Positions 13,701 to 26,302 of a stretch of DNA of 64,000 nucleotides are shown here, piece after piece. Origin of the DNA: Nepenthes gracilis (Eukaryota > Streptophyta > Magnoliopsida > Caryophyllales > Nepenthaceae); the NCBI GenBank assembly GCA_033239525.1, contig BSYO01000014.1:6738536-6802535 (forward strand). Reading direction: 5' to 3'. The position numbers and the translations under genes are program-made. The first letter of the stretch is position 1, and each line of letters opens with the position of its first letter. Below the pieces are notes generated by a model, which was given only the letters and a program-made list of their open reading frames with translations, ran no database searches and had not been told where the DNA came from.

Positions 13701-15279
13701 TCAGTTTCCCAATTTAGGAATACTACAATCTATTGCCTTAAACATTAGAGCCTACTCATAATTTCTTAAACTAAAACTTTCAGTTTCTAATCCCGATTTA
13801 TAAAAGAGCAATTCCCGTGGGGATTCCTCTCCCTCTTAAACCAAGGGCCTCTGTTTACATAAAACACAACTGGGATCCTCCTCTTTTTTACAGTTCCTGA
13901 CTTACTGATTTGCAGGACACTAATTATCTTCAAAATAGTATTAGTAAATTCTCATGACAAAGGTTTCATTGCAAAAACCTTACTATGGCAATACAATTTT
14001 GAACCCCAAGTTCCTCCCTAACCTAGGCTGAGGGTATTCACCCATTATGATTCAGAATTAACAAGATCCTAACCTTCCCCGACAATTTGACATCATCAAG
14101 TGGCTTTGCATCAACATTACATTTATTCCTCCAACAAACATACAGCCGATTACTCTCCACAATTCACAATATCCACAAAAGAACATGTATATAGATCAGG
14201 AGATAATCCAAAATTTACAGAGCAAATGTAATATAATATGCAATTCAGGAAAGAATACACAAATCCCCATTTACCATTGGAATTTCAGTATTTAGCAACT
14301 TGATATTCCATGGTCAAGCGGATTTATTCATTCCAATTGACCACTCAACTTTCACAATAATCTTACTAAAACCCAAGGACCTTACCATTCAGTCAACCTC
14401 GAGCAAAATCACAGGGTTTCTCCTTTCATGTTTTCATAACCGCACTGCTCTGATAGTCGGACCGGTTCATAGTAACCTTTCACCTGTCCTATAAATATCT
14501 TGACCTTAAAGACTCCCAACACCAAATTATTAACTTCTTCGTTAACCAAATTTTCAAAATTCACAAAATATCCTCATCGATTCTATTTGAGTCCTCAAGA
14601 TCATTGCTGATTTTGGCACAATCACAACAGCAACTTTATTTATCTATCAGAAAATTGGACAGGCAAATCTTTTCTTTTAATAGTTCCTCTAATTTTTGTA
14701 TCCACCTAATAACTTTCCAGATATGGTCTAATATGTTATCTATACTTAGCACACAGCTCATTAATTCCATTACTTCTTTTGCAATTCATCGATAAATTTA
14801 AACCCTGTAATCCTAATTGCAGTTTAGATTACTCTGTTCAAATCTTCGATTCAGTTGGGGCAATTTGCCAATTAGATCATCTCAATATCCCATGAAAGTT
14901 AATTATTCACAAACCCAAATTGAACATTGAAATTCATAATCCCCAAATCAAGCAAAACGGAAGTCAAAACTCCATAATTAAGAAAATACCCTCACCCACA
15001 CTTGGGGGTGCCTCGACGTCTCCATGATTATTCCTATCCTTCCTCAACTTAAAACAATTCCATATGAATTTTTTTAAAAAATTCAATTCGATTAGCCTAA
15101 GCCTAAAATTGATATCAGCCTACTTAATCATTAAGTCTTGGTCTATTCCTGACCTACTCATGCTAACTAGGATACCTAGGATTTAATCATTCTATGTCTA
15201 TCCCTACTGATTTGATCAATCATAATCATTTTCTAAGCTTTCGCATACGATTTAGATAATTCCTAAGGTATCTTGTTTT

Positions 15280-15290
15280 CTCTGATACCT
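15280..15290 (-). other. primer-binding site of the element with LTR B3 (one change)
   Basis: The minus strand reads AGGTATCAGAG, one base from the usual TGGTATCAGAG, located just inside the LTR end at 15295. Confidence 0.7.
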
Positions 15291-15709
15291 ATTGTGACGG
15301 AATGGATCCTAATCTTTATAGGACTATCTGTCAAATCCATACAGAAACTTAAATCATTAAAATCCTGTAGAGATTTGGGCAAAGTTTCCTCTGCACCTAG
15401 ACCAAAATAAAAAAAAACAACCTGTATTAAACAGCCTGTACAAGCACATATCTAATTAAGTACCACAAATTTTCCTACAACACACATTCACAGGATCTTA
15501 AATGCCATCCATGGTATTTACTTCAACTATTCTAATCTACTCTACAAGAATCCATATGAGAGATGCCATTTGGGACCTATACAAAATCCAAAGAAACAGG
15601 ATAGCGGATGCATCTATTTCCTTAACAGAACCCTGTGGAAGTAATAACAAAATTTTTTTTTCTTGGAAAGTAAGTAAAGTGCATTAAATTTAAAAGAAGG
15701 ATACAAAAA

Positions 15710-15757
15710 TTTTGTGCTAACTCCAAGTGTTTTTTCAACTTGAAATTAGAACAAAAC
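15710..15757 (-). repeat. 3' stem-loop of L1
   Basis: The arms, read on the minus strand, are TTTTGTTCTAATTTCAAGT and ACTTGGAGTTAGCACAAAA. They pair over about 18 of 19 positions counting G-U pairs, around an A-rich loop. It lies about 50 bp before the poly(A). Confidence 0.75.
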
Positions 15758-16584
15758 CAATTGGGTGTACCCCAATCCTCATGAACATGTCATAATCTGA
15801 GACCATGAGCCAGGTCAAGAAAAATTGAAATACAATCGAGAATACATACATAGGATCATGTATACCACATCGATCAAATCGACCCTAGTCAAAACCCATC
15901 CCACTCGGGCAAAAATTTGGCATTCTACCAAGTCTACATAACCATGTCACCACTGCCCCATCTGCATCATGGCATAGGGAGTCATCATGGATGTAGGGCA
16001 AAAACTGTCATCTACATTGTACCAGGAACCCTCATTCATTCCCAGCAAAGTCTGCATCTACCCGGCACTAGAGGCATCACAAGAGGTAGCATCAGCAACA
16101 ACTACGGCATCAGGAATAGGAACACAAGAGGCAGCATCAGCAACAACTTCAACATCAGCAATAGCCCTCCCTTGCAGATTTTACAGCCCAAACCAACAGG
16201 ATGAAAATGGAACATATAGCTCCAGACTTTACAGCCCATCAGAGAGGGCACCAGCAGCCTTCCACATCCATGGTTGCTTCCGGAGTTCACCCACATGGAA
16301 AAAAATCCCCCAACTTCAGGAGCTGCTATTCAGCAGCATCAACAAGGCTTTAGAAACCATATTCAGCAGCCTTAGCACGCTTCAGGAACCAAGTTCAGCA
16401 TTTCCTCCAACTAAGTTGTCCTAGCAGCTACTACCTGCCAAAGGCAGTGTATGGTAGCTTTCCACAAACTGGCAATCCACGTTAACTCCTAGCATGAGCA
16501 TCATCTCAGTCAAGAGACAACTCCTGAGCCAAAGCCAGCAGACTCTCAAGTATGAGGAGTCCGACTTTTCTTGGATGTGGATTT

Positions 16585-18875
16585 TCACCGTCTCTTAGAC
16601 TTGGTATGTTGCCAGGTATCTTCATGCGCAGACGAACCTTGAACTCCATCCACTACAGAATCTATCCGATCTAACCGCTGCGGAGGGATCTTAGAGGCAT
16701 CACCGTGGAGACGGGCCAAAAATTCAACCTGATTGCTAATTTGAATAGCCGGGAAACTTGTTGTCGCTTTCAACAGGGAAGTCAGGAACCCAAATACTAC
16801 CTTCTCCTCCTCGGGAGATAATGAAGCACTGTGGGTCTGAGAAATGTCAGCCGCCACTAAAAATCGGAAAGCATCCAAATAAGTATCGGAGGAAAATCCT
16901 TGATCTTCCTCAGCCAACGAAAATGCTGAGTTGAACTTACACTTGGTCTCAATGCTTACATCGTGCCAGCAGCTGTTCAGGAAATCGAGCACAAGTTTCT
17001 TGTGCTCAGGAAGGGAAACGGCAAAGAGTTGACGAGAGCCTTCAGAGTCCAGTACCTGCTAGAGAGCCTGAAGCATTGGATCCGCCACAGTTGTCATAGC
17101 TTCCACATACTTATAGCTAGCCATTGGGGCAGGGTCAGGGATCAGATCAGCTACATGAGCCACGGCTTGCTGACTGCCTTCCCGTGAACCCCTCAGGTTC
17201 ACAGTGCTAGGCACTATATGGGTTGAATTTTCCAGGGAGTACTTACAGGAGAGCCTCGCGATTGAGTCAGGAGTTGAGTCATCAATCCCATTTGCTAAGA
17301 AATCCATAGCAGAATGAGCCCCAACTGGAGACCCATCGATCTGATCCAGAGCACATGAGGAATTGCCCAGGACATGATGAACCCCATTAGGAGCCTCAAG
17401 AGAGCAATGAGAGCCTCCGTCATCAGTAGAATGAACATCTTTGGAGCCCGCATCAGCAGCTACCGGCATAGGATCAGAGTCTGCTATAGGGGAAAGCTAT
17501 AGAAGACCCAGCCCACCGGATGAGGAGTCATCAAGGACAGAGCTAGAGACCTTCTGAACCGTAGCATCCAAACCTCGATCAGTTGAACACTCCTCTAAGC
17601 CATCAGGATTCCCAGAATCTGACACCGAAGGCTCAACACATGCAAGAGTCTCCTGGTTTACCTCAGCCAACACATGAACAGAGAGGGAGTCCATGGAGGG
17701 AGCAGTACTCCCACCCCCTTCATCACCAAGAGCCGAGACCTTAGGCTTCACTGACTGCACCTTCAAACTGTTGGAAGCATGTTCCTGACTGCTTAGATGT
17801 GCAAAACTACTCCAAGCCGGCTTCGAGTGATAAACAATCTCAACCTCCACAACCGTGTCAGGCTCAGCAGCACCAGATAAGAGCCGAATTTTTGCAAGAA
17901 GAGGATCGCCCTTGCCCACCTCAATACAAATTCTGGCAACATGCACACGGTCCATCTTAGCAGTGCTGGGATCACATAGAGTTCGTTTACCAATCCTACT
18001 AGCAATCCAGCTTAAACCCAAGGGGGTCCAATATTCAATTGGAACATTTACCAAAGAAATCCACACAGGGAAAGACTTGAGGGAATCTTGATCCAAGGTC
18101 ATACCTGGAGTCGATCTCTTGAGGAAGATGGGATTCCTCCTGAAGGCCCAAGGGCCTTTTACCAAGCAAGCCTCCAATTGAGTCTCAAAACCAAACTGAA
18201 AGAAGTAAACGCCCTTATCATTCGCAGCAACATGACGAAGCCCAAATCTTGCCCAAATTTTTTAAGCGATGGCGTTGACCGCTGAGAAATGGAGAGGTTT
18301 TTCATGGAAAAGGCCCACCAATGTGGAGCCCCAAAACTCAGCACACTGTCGCAAAACCTCATCAGGAGGAGACAGGGGGTGTCGAATCCAGCCTCAGTAG
18401 GTGGAGGGAAAAATTTAAGGGGGGCAGATGAAATATTACCCTTGTCCAGATCAACTCGAGCCCAGGAATTGGCGGTGGTCCGAATAAATTCAGTATTTAG
18501 GGCGAACCAGTAACAGGGGCGATGTTAGGGATTACCTTAACCGCATCAGGAAGTGCATCTGAAGATGTAGGCCCACCTATAGAAGTCGAGTGTATGGGCA
18601 CAGACGGCAATATAGAAGCGCGAACATCCATAGAACCCGAGTGCAGCGAGCAGCAACAGTGGACATTGGAACCATCAGGGGGAGAGTAAGGAAAGGCAGC
18701 CGGCGCCTGCGAGTTACATCTGTCGACTCCCAATGCCTTAGCATTCGCTAAGAAACTAGCATCAGGACCAGAGGGGGGGCAGAGAGCTATCACGCAAAGG
18801 AGGGAAAAGAGGGGGGAGAGCAGGGGAGGGGAGGTCCATGGGAGGACCAGAGGGGGCCCCCAGGAGGCCGGCCAT
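16585..18875 (-). pseudogene. L1 ORF1 remnant: DUF4283-type RNA-binding LINE protein
   Basis: The start ATGGCCGGCC matches the start of the ORF in L7. Reading downstream in broken frames: a proline/serine-rich N-terminus (18497-18793), then a DUF4283 domain (about 17800-18340) with the block GPWAFRRNPIFLKR, then VNVPIEYWTPLGLSWIASRI, then MDRVHVARICIEV. After a long linker comes the motif TPDSIARLSCKYSL (about 17240-17285) and a C-terminal region (16585-16992) ending in basic residues SKRR. DUF4283 is known from ORF1 of plant LINEs and related transposon proteins, where it is thought to bind nucleic acid. The C-terminal part has no family I recognise. At least three frame breaks. Homologues in this window: L2, L5, L7. 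Confidence 0.75.
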
Positions 18876-19441
18876 GGTCGGCGGCGGCCAGAGAGATCAA
18901 AATCTGAGACTGTGCTCTAATTTGAAATATAAGAGAGAGGAGAGAGCTTCTCTCCTTACGGCGTGCAGAACACGAGCAGACCCACCCAACCCAGCAATAA
19001 CAAAACATTCATCATAATATAACATCATTTTGCATTATCATAATATACATTGTTCATTTCAACATGCTAGCTAAATAATTCAAAATCCTTTGATCCACCA
19101 AAGTCCTCCAAGGTCTTCAAAACTTACGAGCCTTTCTTTCTTCTAGCTAGATCAGATTTCTATCCATTTCAGGTTTTGCTTAATCTGGAGGGGAGAATAG
19201 AAAGCAAGGAGTGAGCTAACAACTCAACAAATATACCCAAAATAGTAAAAATATACAATTATATATATACAAAACATATATGCATTTTCAGAAGAGAACT
19301 TAAAAAGGGATAAGGGAAATTCATGCATGCAGGTGAGAGAAAGAAGTATAAATACAATGCAGAATACTAGGAAACCTATTATGGTGCAGAATACCAAAAA
19401 ACCTATGATTTTAGATCCTTAGTTCCTAATTCAGAATTTGG

Positions 19442-19668
19442 TTCGGAGTCCATATTTTAGAACCTTAACCTAATTCTCGGTTCAGAGTACATATTTTAAA
19501 ACCTTAACCTGGTTCTCGATTCAGAGTCCATACTTTAGAACCTTAACCTAGTTCTTTATTCAGAATCCATATTTTAGAACCTTAACCTAGTTCTGGATTT
19601 AGAGTCCATATTTCAGAACCTTCACCTAGTTCTCGATTCAGAATCCATATTTCAAAACATTCAGTATC
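19442..19668. repeat. 39-bp minisatellite, about 6 copies, in LTR B3
   Basis: Repeating unit with core CCATATTTTAGAACCTTAACC, period about 39 bp, copies differing by a few bases. It lies in LTR B3. Confidence 0.85.
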
Positions 19669-19685
19669 CTTTTAAATCTATTATC

Positions 19686-20030
19686 CTCCATACTTTACAT
19701 CCCGAGGGCAGGATAGTTTTTACTTAGTTTAATCATTTATAAACCCTTCATACTTTAGATCTCGATGGTATGATGTTTTTTGTTTACTTTTAATCTTTAC
19801 ATACCCTCCACACTTTACATCCCAATAGTAGAATGATTTCTATTCACTTTTAATCTTTAAATGCCCTCCATGATTTACATCCCAAGGGCAAGATGATTTC
19901 TGTTTACTTTTAATCTTTACATACCCTCCATACTTTACATCTCGAGGGCATGATGACTTCATTATTCAGTTTAATTCCTTACATACCTTTCATACTTTAT
20001 ATCCCAAGGGCAAGATGGTTTCTTTAGCTC
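19686..20030. repeat. 60-bp minisatellite, about 6 copies, in LTR B3
   Basis: Unit begins CCCTCCATACTTTACATC and is followed by an A/G-rich block and a T-rich block; period about 60 bp. It follows the 39-bp array almost directly. Confidence 0.85.
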
Positions 20031-21382
20031 AATTAACTATTATTCAGTGCAGTTCTGATGCCTATTATTCAGTGTTTCAATAGAGTAACCGAAGGATGAG
20101 GTCATGGACTAGCTACACTGGAATCCTACTGATTTACTTAACGGAGGACATTCATATCCTTATTTCCTCAGCCATAATTCTCCTAACCACTAAAACCTTT
20201 TCAATTCATTTAATTAAACCTTCAGTCAGTTTCAGAGCTTCTCTATGACTTAATGATATAGTTTTAGATTAATTTCTCAAGTGTAATTTATCAGATAAAC
20301 CTCATCGAACCTCCAATTATCATTTCCATATTGAGATTCATACATTTCTTCCTATTCTTTGACCTTTAACTTATCGTATTTTAGTCGGCAAGGTAAATCT
20401 TATTCGGTAATCGTTCAGATAACTTCAGAATACTCCAGAAGATTAACGGTGCATTCCAATGAGACTTTTCAGAATAAACCTTATTTGAGGATCCTTCAGA
20501 TAGCTTCAGAACATCTCAGAAGTTCTATAGTATATTCCAGTGGGACTTTTCAGATTAATATTACCTCGTAGTCCTTATCATATTATAGAATCACAGTTAC
20601 ATCTCAAAATTTAGGGAACTTATACATAAAACCCCCAAATTTTGACCTAGGGTTTCGCACAGAGCTTTTGGACCATAATCGGACACCCTACGCATGTACA
20701 GTCATAAAACTGAAGCCCTATATTGTGATACATACAGATAAATTTAAAATCTATCTGATTAATTTATAGAAACATACTTCATATGCATTAAATGGAGAGA
20801 AACAGTAATTTAGAGTATAAATACATTTTTAAAGATATAGAAAAGTAGTAAAAAAAGACGGTAACGTCCGGGGTACACTTACCTTAGCTTACTCTACCAT
20901 TATTTTTACCCAAATCAGATCGAAACGGTGGATTTTTCCTCTTTCTTCCCTTTTCTTCCTCTCCCTTCCTCTTCCTCTTCGTTGCTATCGAACTGCTCTG
21001 CCCCTTCTCCCCCTTAAATTCTCTTTTAAAATAGAAAAAGAAGGATCACATGGCTGCCACATGACTGGCGCTCAAGCGTAGATGAGCGCCACATGTGCAA
21101 AATTGTGCCCGGGTTGGCGCTCGAGCGGCCATCAAGCGCTACTTGTTGTGGCCTCCTCACCCCAACTCCACCTCAAGAGCCCATTGAGCGGATGCTTTCA
21201 TAAATTTTTACCTACTTTAGTACTCGAGCGGTCATCGAGCGCCGACCCCATTTTTCTTCCCTCTTTGCCACATTTGCATATTTTGCTTCGGTATTCATTT
21301 ATCCCTTATTCTTGAACATAATCATGATTATTCTCAACTTATTCACACCATAATTATAAGGTTTTGGGATCAAAATCTCACA

Positions 21383-21952
21383 GACATACGAACAAAATAA
21401 TAAGAATATAAAGTATTTTGACTTTGAGGTTTGATTGTGATTGGAGGTTTATGTCAAAATCTTAGTCAAGTCCAATTTCTTGTGGGAATTTGATTAGAGA
21501 ACTTGGTCATTAAGTTAAAGAGATATGGTTTTGAATTACAACAAAATGATTCGTAGCTAGATAACTAATCAGAGTTGCGCAACGGAAACGTAGTGAACCC
21601 ATATAATTTAAGGTTCAATTTGAGGTTCAAAATGAATGATCATTTGCGAGGCTTAATTAACTTAGAGTAACTTGAAATAAGAATTATTTTCCCGCTTGTG
21701 GTTTTTGAGATAAGTCAGAGAGGTAGTTAATAAATCTAGGTTGCTTTCGAACTTGGAAGATTCAGATTTTGGATAGAGTGTATCAAGTAATTAGAACTAG
21801 AATAATTCAAATGCTTAAGGTTCTCTTGGATAATTATTTAATCAAGGAAGTGACTCGGGACTGCTAGGAAGAATTTAGAGAGATTACCTCCGACTATGGA
21901 ATTTTAAGGATCGTTAAATTTTGAGGATGGAATTTTATAAATGGGGGAGGAT
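21383..21952 (+). mobile_element. pol 3' end remnant of a plus-strand LTR element
   Basis: This is the internal sequence of the B family in the opposite orientation to LTR B3. Near 21830 the plus strand reads LDNYLIKEVTRD in one frame, the decayed end of gypsy pol. A purine tract (ATGGGGGAGGA) abuts LTR B4 at 21939-21952. The upstream part of the element is missing; it meets LTR B3 at 21382. Confidence 0.65.
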
Positions 21953-24089
21953 TGTAAGGTACGGGTTCCTAAAATAGAGTAAATCCTAGTAATTAAATTG
22001 ATATAATTAAGTTTGTGATAAGTGAAATTGGAAAAATTGAAAAATTAACCTTAGTGCAACAAACTGCACAGCCGAGCCTACTGCACGCTCGAGCCTAGAA
22101 AAAGGTGCCAATTCTAATAAGATCGGGCTTGCTGTTGGCTTGAGCCCAGAAGGCGGCGCCAATTCCAGTAGGCTCCTGGCTCACTATTGGCTCGAGCCTG
22201 GATGGCTGTACCAAATGAAGTGACGAGAGCGCTCGCTGCACACTCACCATGTGCTCGAGCATGCTTGCGCTCGCTGCTTGGCTCTCGAGCATGCTGCACT
22301 CGCTTGCCTGGCGCTCGAGCCCTAATTCGATAAATTTTCCACCAACTTTTTGTTTCGTGTTTTGAATAGGAAAAAGTGGGAGAGAGAATGCCATGACCAT
22401 GCAGAGCCCGATGGGAGAAAGAGAGGAAAAGAGAAAGGGAAGGATTTCTCTGCAAATTTCAACCCGATCAGAGTAAGAAAAATAATAAATCAGGCTAAGG
22501 TAAGTATACACAATACTCTGAATTTCCTTATTGTTGCTTTTAGCTATCTCCTTTTTGGTATTGTTGTTCTAAAACCCTCCACCTTTAAGATTTGTATGTA
22601 AGATCACATGTTTTCTAATTCTCTTATAATTTTATGAATAAATAGTATGTTTAAGCATGAGTATTATTATGTATGAGTTTGATTTCATTGTATAGCTCAC
22701 GTTTCATGGCCAAATCTGTTCCAAATATTTTCTCTCAAACCCTACCTCAAAAATTGAAGGAATAATTATTGTGAATTTTGAGTTATGAAATAGAAATATT
22801 GTATTATGAATTATTTAAGCTTATTGGATGATTTTATCTGAAAAATTGTTAAAAGATATGCTATTTAAAATTACTGAGAACTCTAAGGCTATCTGAAAAA
22901 CTCAATTATGAGAAGTTAAAGAGGTCCTCAAAGAATGATGAATTAAGACTAAGGAACAAGAATCAAGATTCCCCAAGTTAAGCTAGAATAAGTAAAAAAC
23001 TGGACTAATGATTGATATTCAGCAAGTAACATTCTCTGACATGTCAAGGATATTACAGTGGAAACTCAAGGATTATCCTTGCCGTGTATGATTACAGATA
23101 ATATTCATTAACAAGCCTTAAGATGTTACAGTGGTAATCAAAGATAACTCCGTCCATAGAGTGATATGTGGTTCGTCTTTCTCAGGGTGTTACTATAGAG
23201 GACAAGAATCTGAGAATATGTGATCATCCTACCTTCGGGATGTAAATAAGGAAGGACTAACAACCAAGGCCTTTGATTGTGTCAAGCGAACACACTTTAT
23301 CCTCGATTATTCACTTTCTCAGCTGGTAGGGCCTTCTAGTCCTAGTCCCTCAAGATAATAAAAGGATTTACTATAAAAGGCAAATAAGATTTCAAGTGTC
23401 CATGTTTTCTAACTCAAGATAAGTGGAAGGAATAACTAAAGGAAAAGATAAAATGAACAAAGACAAGATTTTGTCTTCAAGTTCATATTTATGCATCGCT
23501 TTATGCTTTTGCCTTATCCATTTTCATATTGGCTCCTTTTAGCACATTTTTCTGGCTCAAGATAAGAGGAAGGAATGATTGAAGGAAAAGATAAAATAAT
23601 CAAAGACAAGATTTGACCACAAGTTCATACTCAAGCATCGTTTCATACTCTTGTGTCACCCATATGCATATTCAGTTCCTAATCTCTTCGATGTTTCTTT
23701 TTATATAAATATGTATATATATGTTTTATATGAAAATTTACATGTCCTGTTTTTATGGTACCTTGATGAGCATATAGCTCACCCCTTGTTGTTTTTGTCC
23801 CCCTTCCAGATGATACCAATGAGCCGATACTTGATAAAGAAGAGTGAAGATAGGGATTAGCTGAAGGAGGATTGCTGGACCTTGAAGACTTGAAAATTTT
23901 AAATGTGGTTGATGAAACACAATGTAAATGATTGATATGAGATAAATGTTGTTTTTTATGGTGTGTTGAATATCATTATGGTATTATATGCTTCTGCAAG
24001 ATGTTTATGGATATAGTTATGCTTCTATAGGTATAATGTTAGGTTTTGTATAGGTTCCTAAATTGCATCTCTCATTAGATCTGATATAG
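21953..24089 (+). mobile_element. LTR B4, plus strand, lacking its 3' end
   Basis: Starts TGTAAGGTACGGG right after a purine tract. Carries five GCTCGAGC-like palindromes (22085-22320) and the pyrimidine-CAG/ATGA motif (23767-23813). It stops at 24089, at the point corresponding to about 24365 in the neighbouring inverted LTR B5, so roughly 280 bp of its 3' end are absent. The opposite-strand ORFs at 22095-22511 overlap one another and the palindromes, and look accidental. Confidence 0.7.
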
Positions 24090-24521
24090 TGACAGAACGG
24101 GTTTTTTCCTTAGAAGTTTTCGTCATTACAGAAAACGGAAGCCTAAGCCCAATTATCAACCTAAAGTTCTAAGAAAAGACAGACAAAGTTTCCCCTAAAA
24201 TTGAGCTAAATTGAAATACAAATTATGTTTATAACCTGTAAATATATAGAATAACATCGTTATATCTTTTAATAGGTACTCTCATTTCAGACATAAGATT
24301 ACAGACGCCGTATAATTTTCTACTACTTACATTTCACATTTCCTATCCACTATATTAATATTCCAGAATAAGAGATGACATCTAGGACCTGTACAGAAAT
24401 CCAGAAGACATATAGTAGAAGCAGAACTCTAAACCTGCGGAAGCATAAATTCTTGTTTCATCACATGCATCACATACATTTCATATATGAGATCCATATA
24501 CATATATCCATAGACAAAATC
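24090..24521 (-). mobile_element. LTR B5 fragment, minus strand (3' end only)
   Basis: Begins TGACAGAACGGG on the plus strand, the inverted CA end of a B-family LTR, and tracks B2 (7425-7860) and B6 (35099-35550). It is cut at 24521 by the A2 LTR. Confidence 0.7.
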
Positions 24522-26173
24522 TGTGACGGACCGGGTTATTTTTCTTAAATAACCTCCATCAAGGATAAAATAAAGTAGAATTCGTAATTAAAAATTATTA
24601 TATTCTGTAGAAAATTGGGCAGAGTTTTGTTTTTAAATCGAGCATTTGCCAAAAATAAAAACACCTGCAAATCAACCTTGCACAACAATCTACAATCATC
24701 CACAAAACTACAAGTCTTATTGTTCAATATTCTACACAGTATCTAATCGCTGTATCAACCAAGACGGCGCTGACATCATAACTCCAGTATAATGCCGGTG
24801 GGGAAGGATGCGAACTCGGAACCTTGATCATAGACACAATAAGAAGGACCTACGGAAGCATAAAAGAAACCACAATATAAAGCAAAACTAATTCATCTTT
24901 CATCCATGCTAAACATCATATATCATCACCATATATGTTTTACACAGTTTACAAAATATGGCAAAATTTGCTATTCCATATACAAAAACAGCTAAGTCCT
25001 GTGCCCCGCGTGCAATATCAGCTGTCTATCGCACCTCTATGATCTACTATGACTGGTCGGGCAACAGTGTGCTCTTATCTAAAAGACATATATATAGCAA
25101 GGGTGAGCGTACAGCCCAACAAATAAAATCATACACCACTAACTACAATAATATATAGGAAAGACAGTAATTACGTCAGGGAAATCATGTAACTTGGAAA
25201 AAGAAAGCATGTGAGGAGAGGGAGCATCGAGAATCATTTAGTTCACATGTTCGTTCTGGTTACGTTCATTCACTTTCATTACATTCATCAATCTTTGCGG
25301 ACTTGGGCTAGTAGGTCGTACTAACCAACGGTGTGAGAGGACAATGAAAGGAATATGTCTGCCACACATTCTAAGGCCGGTTACATTTTAGGACTGCAGC
25401 ACTCGACGAACGGCTACATTTTAGGTTTGCAGCACTCGACCATCGGCTACATTTTAGGCCTGCAGCACTCGGCCATCTCAATCGCCCCATATCCCCTGGG
25501 GACCAAGGCAATCATCGTTCTTTAACAGCAGCATCCTAAAGGGTACCCTACACACCCCCGTCCCCAAGAGCGGCCGGAGTATTCCTTGGGTTCCCACCGT
25601 GATGTACACAGTAAGCTAAAGTACACTACCCCTATGATCCGTTGTCCTAGTTTCAAGATTAGTCTTAATCCTTGTAGGGGAATCCACCATTGCCATACAT
25701 ATTCTCAAACTGGGAAATCACATTCTCATCACTTGTCTCCAACCGGGAGACCAAATCCATCACTTAAAATTTTGTGGATTCCCTTCCATTTACTCATTTG
25801 GTTCTTTTCTTTCATTTGGAGCTTAGATCTTTCAACTCATAAGAGAGCTTGATTATACTTACCTCCATTGCTCAAACACCACCTTAGAAGCCCCCGAGAC
25901 GCATTCCCCTCGCTCCCGGTGCACCATTACACATTTTAGAGCTTACGATTTAACATAACATTCATTCATATGTTCCATCACAATTAAAGAGAGCTAAAGC
26001 ATGTATACTTACCTTCCAATTTCGGAGGAACATTGTTAAGCCACTTTTAGAGAGCTCGGACGCTGCGAATGTGTCAAATTTTGCAAAATAGGCCGTCCGA
26101 TCAACACGTACACACTTTTGGGATGCGGGGATTCATATTCTAGACTCAATTCAACATTTTATGAAGGTAAAAA
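24522..26173 (-). mobile_element. LTR A2, minus strand, truncated A-family LTR
   Basis: Starts TGTGACGGACCGGG on the plus strand, the inverse of LTR A1's end, and follows A1 backwards to a point matching about 4240 of A1. The U3 end is missing, cut by the family C LTR at 26174. It holds a small 34-bp tandem array and a 66-88 codon open frame set also seen in A3 and A4. Confidence 0.75.
25377..25480. repeat. 34-bp tandem repeat, 3 copies, in LTR A2
   Basis: Three copies of a unit with GGCTACATTTTAGG and TGCAGCACTCG, period about 34 bp. Traces of the same unit occur at 60830-60905 in LTR A3 (inverted). Confidence 0.8.
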
Positions 26174-26302
26174 TGTAACGACCCAGATTCTAGAACATAG
26201 GAATTCCAGTCATCAAGTCCTTATAATCCGGTCAACGCCAGTTGACTAGAAAATATAATAAGAAAAGTAAATCGGCCTTAAAATGAAATCATGTTTGGCC
26301 CT

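Larger units (their letters stand above)
10749..15294 (-). mobile_element. internal region 2, a composite of two decayed element interiors
   Basis: 10749-12934 is a close copy of internal region 1 (including the duplicated pol-end segment) without the A1 insertion. At about 12935 the sequence jumps to a second, diverged copy of the sequence that normally lies beside a polypurine tract (compare 12935-12970 with 10747-10790). From there to 15294 it is a different, older interior that ends at LTR B3's primer-binding site. The junction therefore joins two element interiors, and an LTR is missing between them. No gag or reverse transcriptase motif is readable; both halves are heavily decayed. Confidence 0.6.
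15643..19005 (-). mobile_element. L1: full-length ORF1-only LINE-like element
   Basis: A 3.34-kb insert (15653-18995) between 10-bp duplications aataacaaaa at 15643-15652 and 18996-19005. On the minus strand it has a 5' UTR with a GGAGAG hairpin (18940-18956), one ORF starting ATGGCCGGCC at 18875, a C-terminal region ending at 16585, a 0.9-kb 3' UTR, a stem-loop at 15710-15757, the tail ACTTACTTTCC and poly(A). No endonuclease or reverse transcriptase is present, although both element ends are. The element is dead through stops and frameshifts. It supports the view that the RT-less form itself was what moved. Confidence 0.85.
15295..21382 (-). mobile_element. LTR B3, 2.7-kb LTR split by LINE-like element L1
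   Basis: On the minus strand it starts TGTGAGATTTTG at 21382 and ends CCGTCA at 15295. The stretches 15295-15652 and 19006-21382 are its two halves; L1 sits between duplicated copies of aataacaaaa. Its start resembles LTR B6 (TGTGAGGCCC) more than B2, so it belongs to a diverged subfamily. It carries two minisatellites (19442-20030), the pyrimidine-CAG motif at 19180-19225 and CTCGAG/CTCAAG clusters at 21066-21245. Confidence 0.75.

Noticed and set aside
22095..22511. 138-codon minus-strand frame in LTR B4
   Set aside because: It translates the CTCGAG palindrome patch, overlaps another frame on the same strand, and has no counterpart in B2, B3 or B6.
25377..25480. Short regularly spaced repeats considered as a CRISPR-like array
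   Set aside because: Units are contiguous tandem copies without unique spacers, in an LTR of a plant genome.
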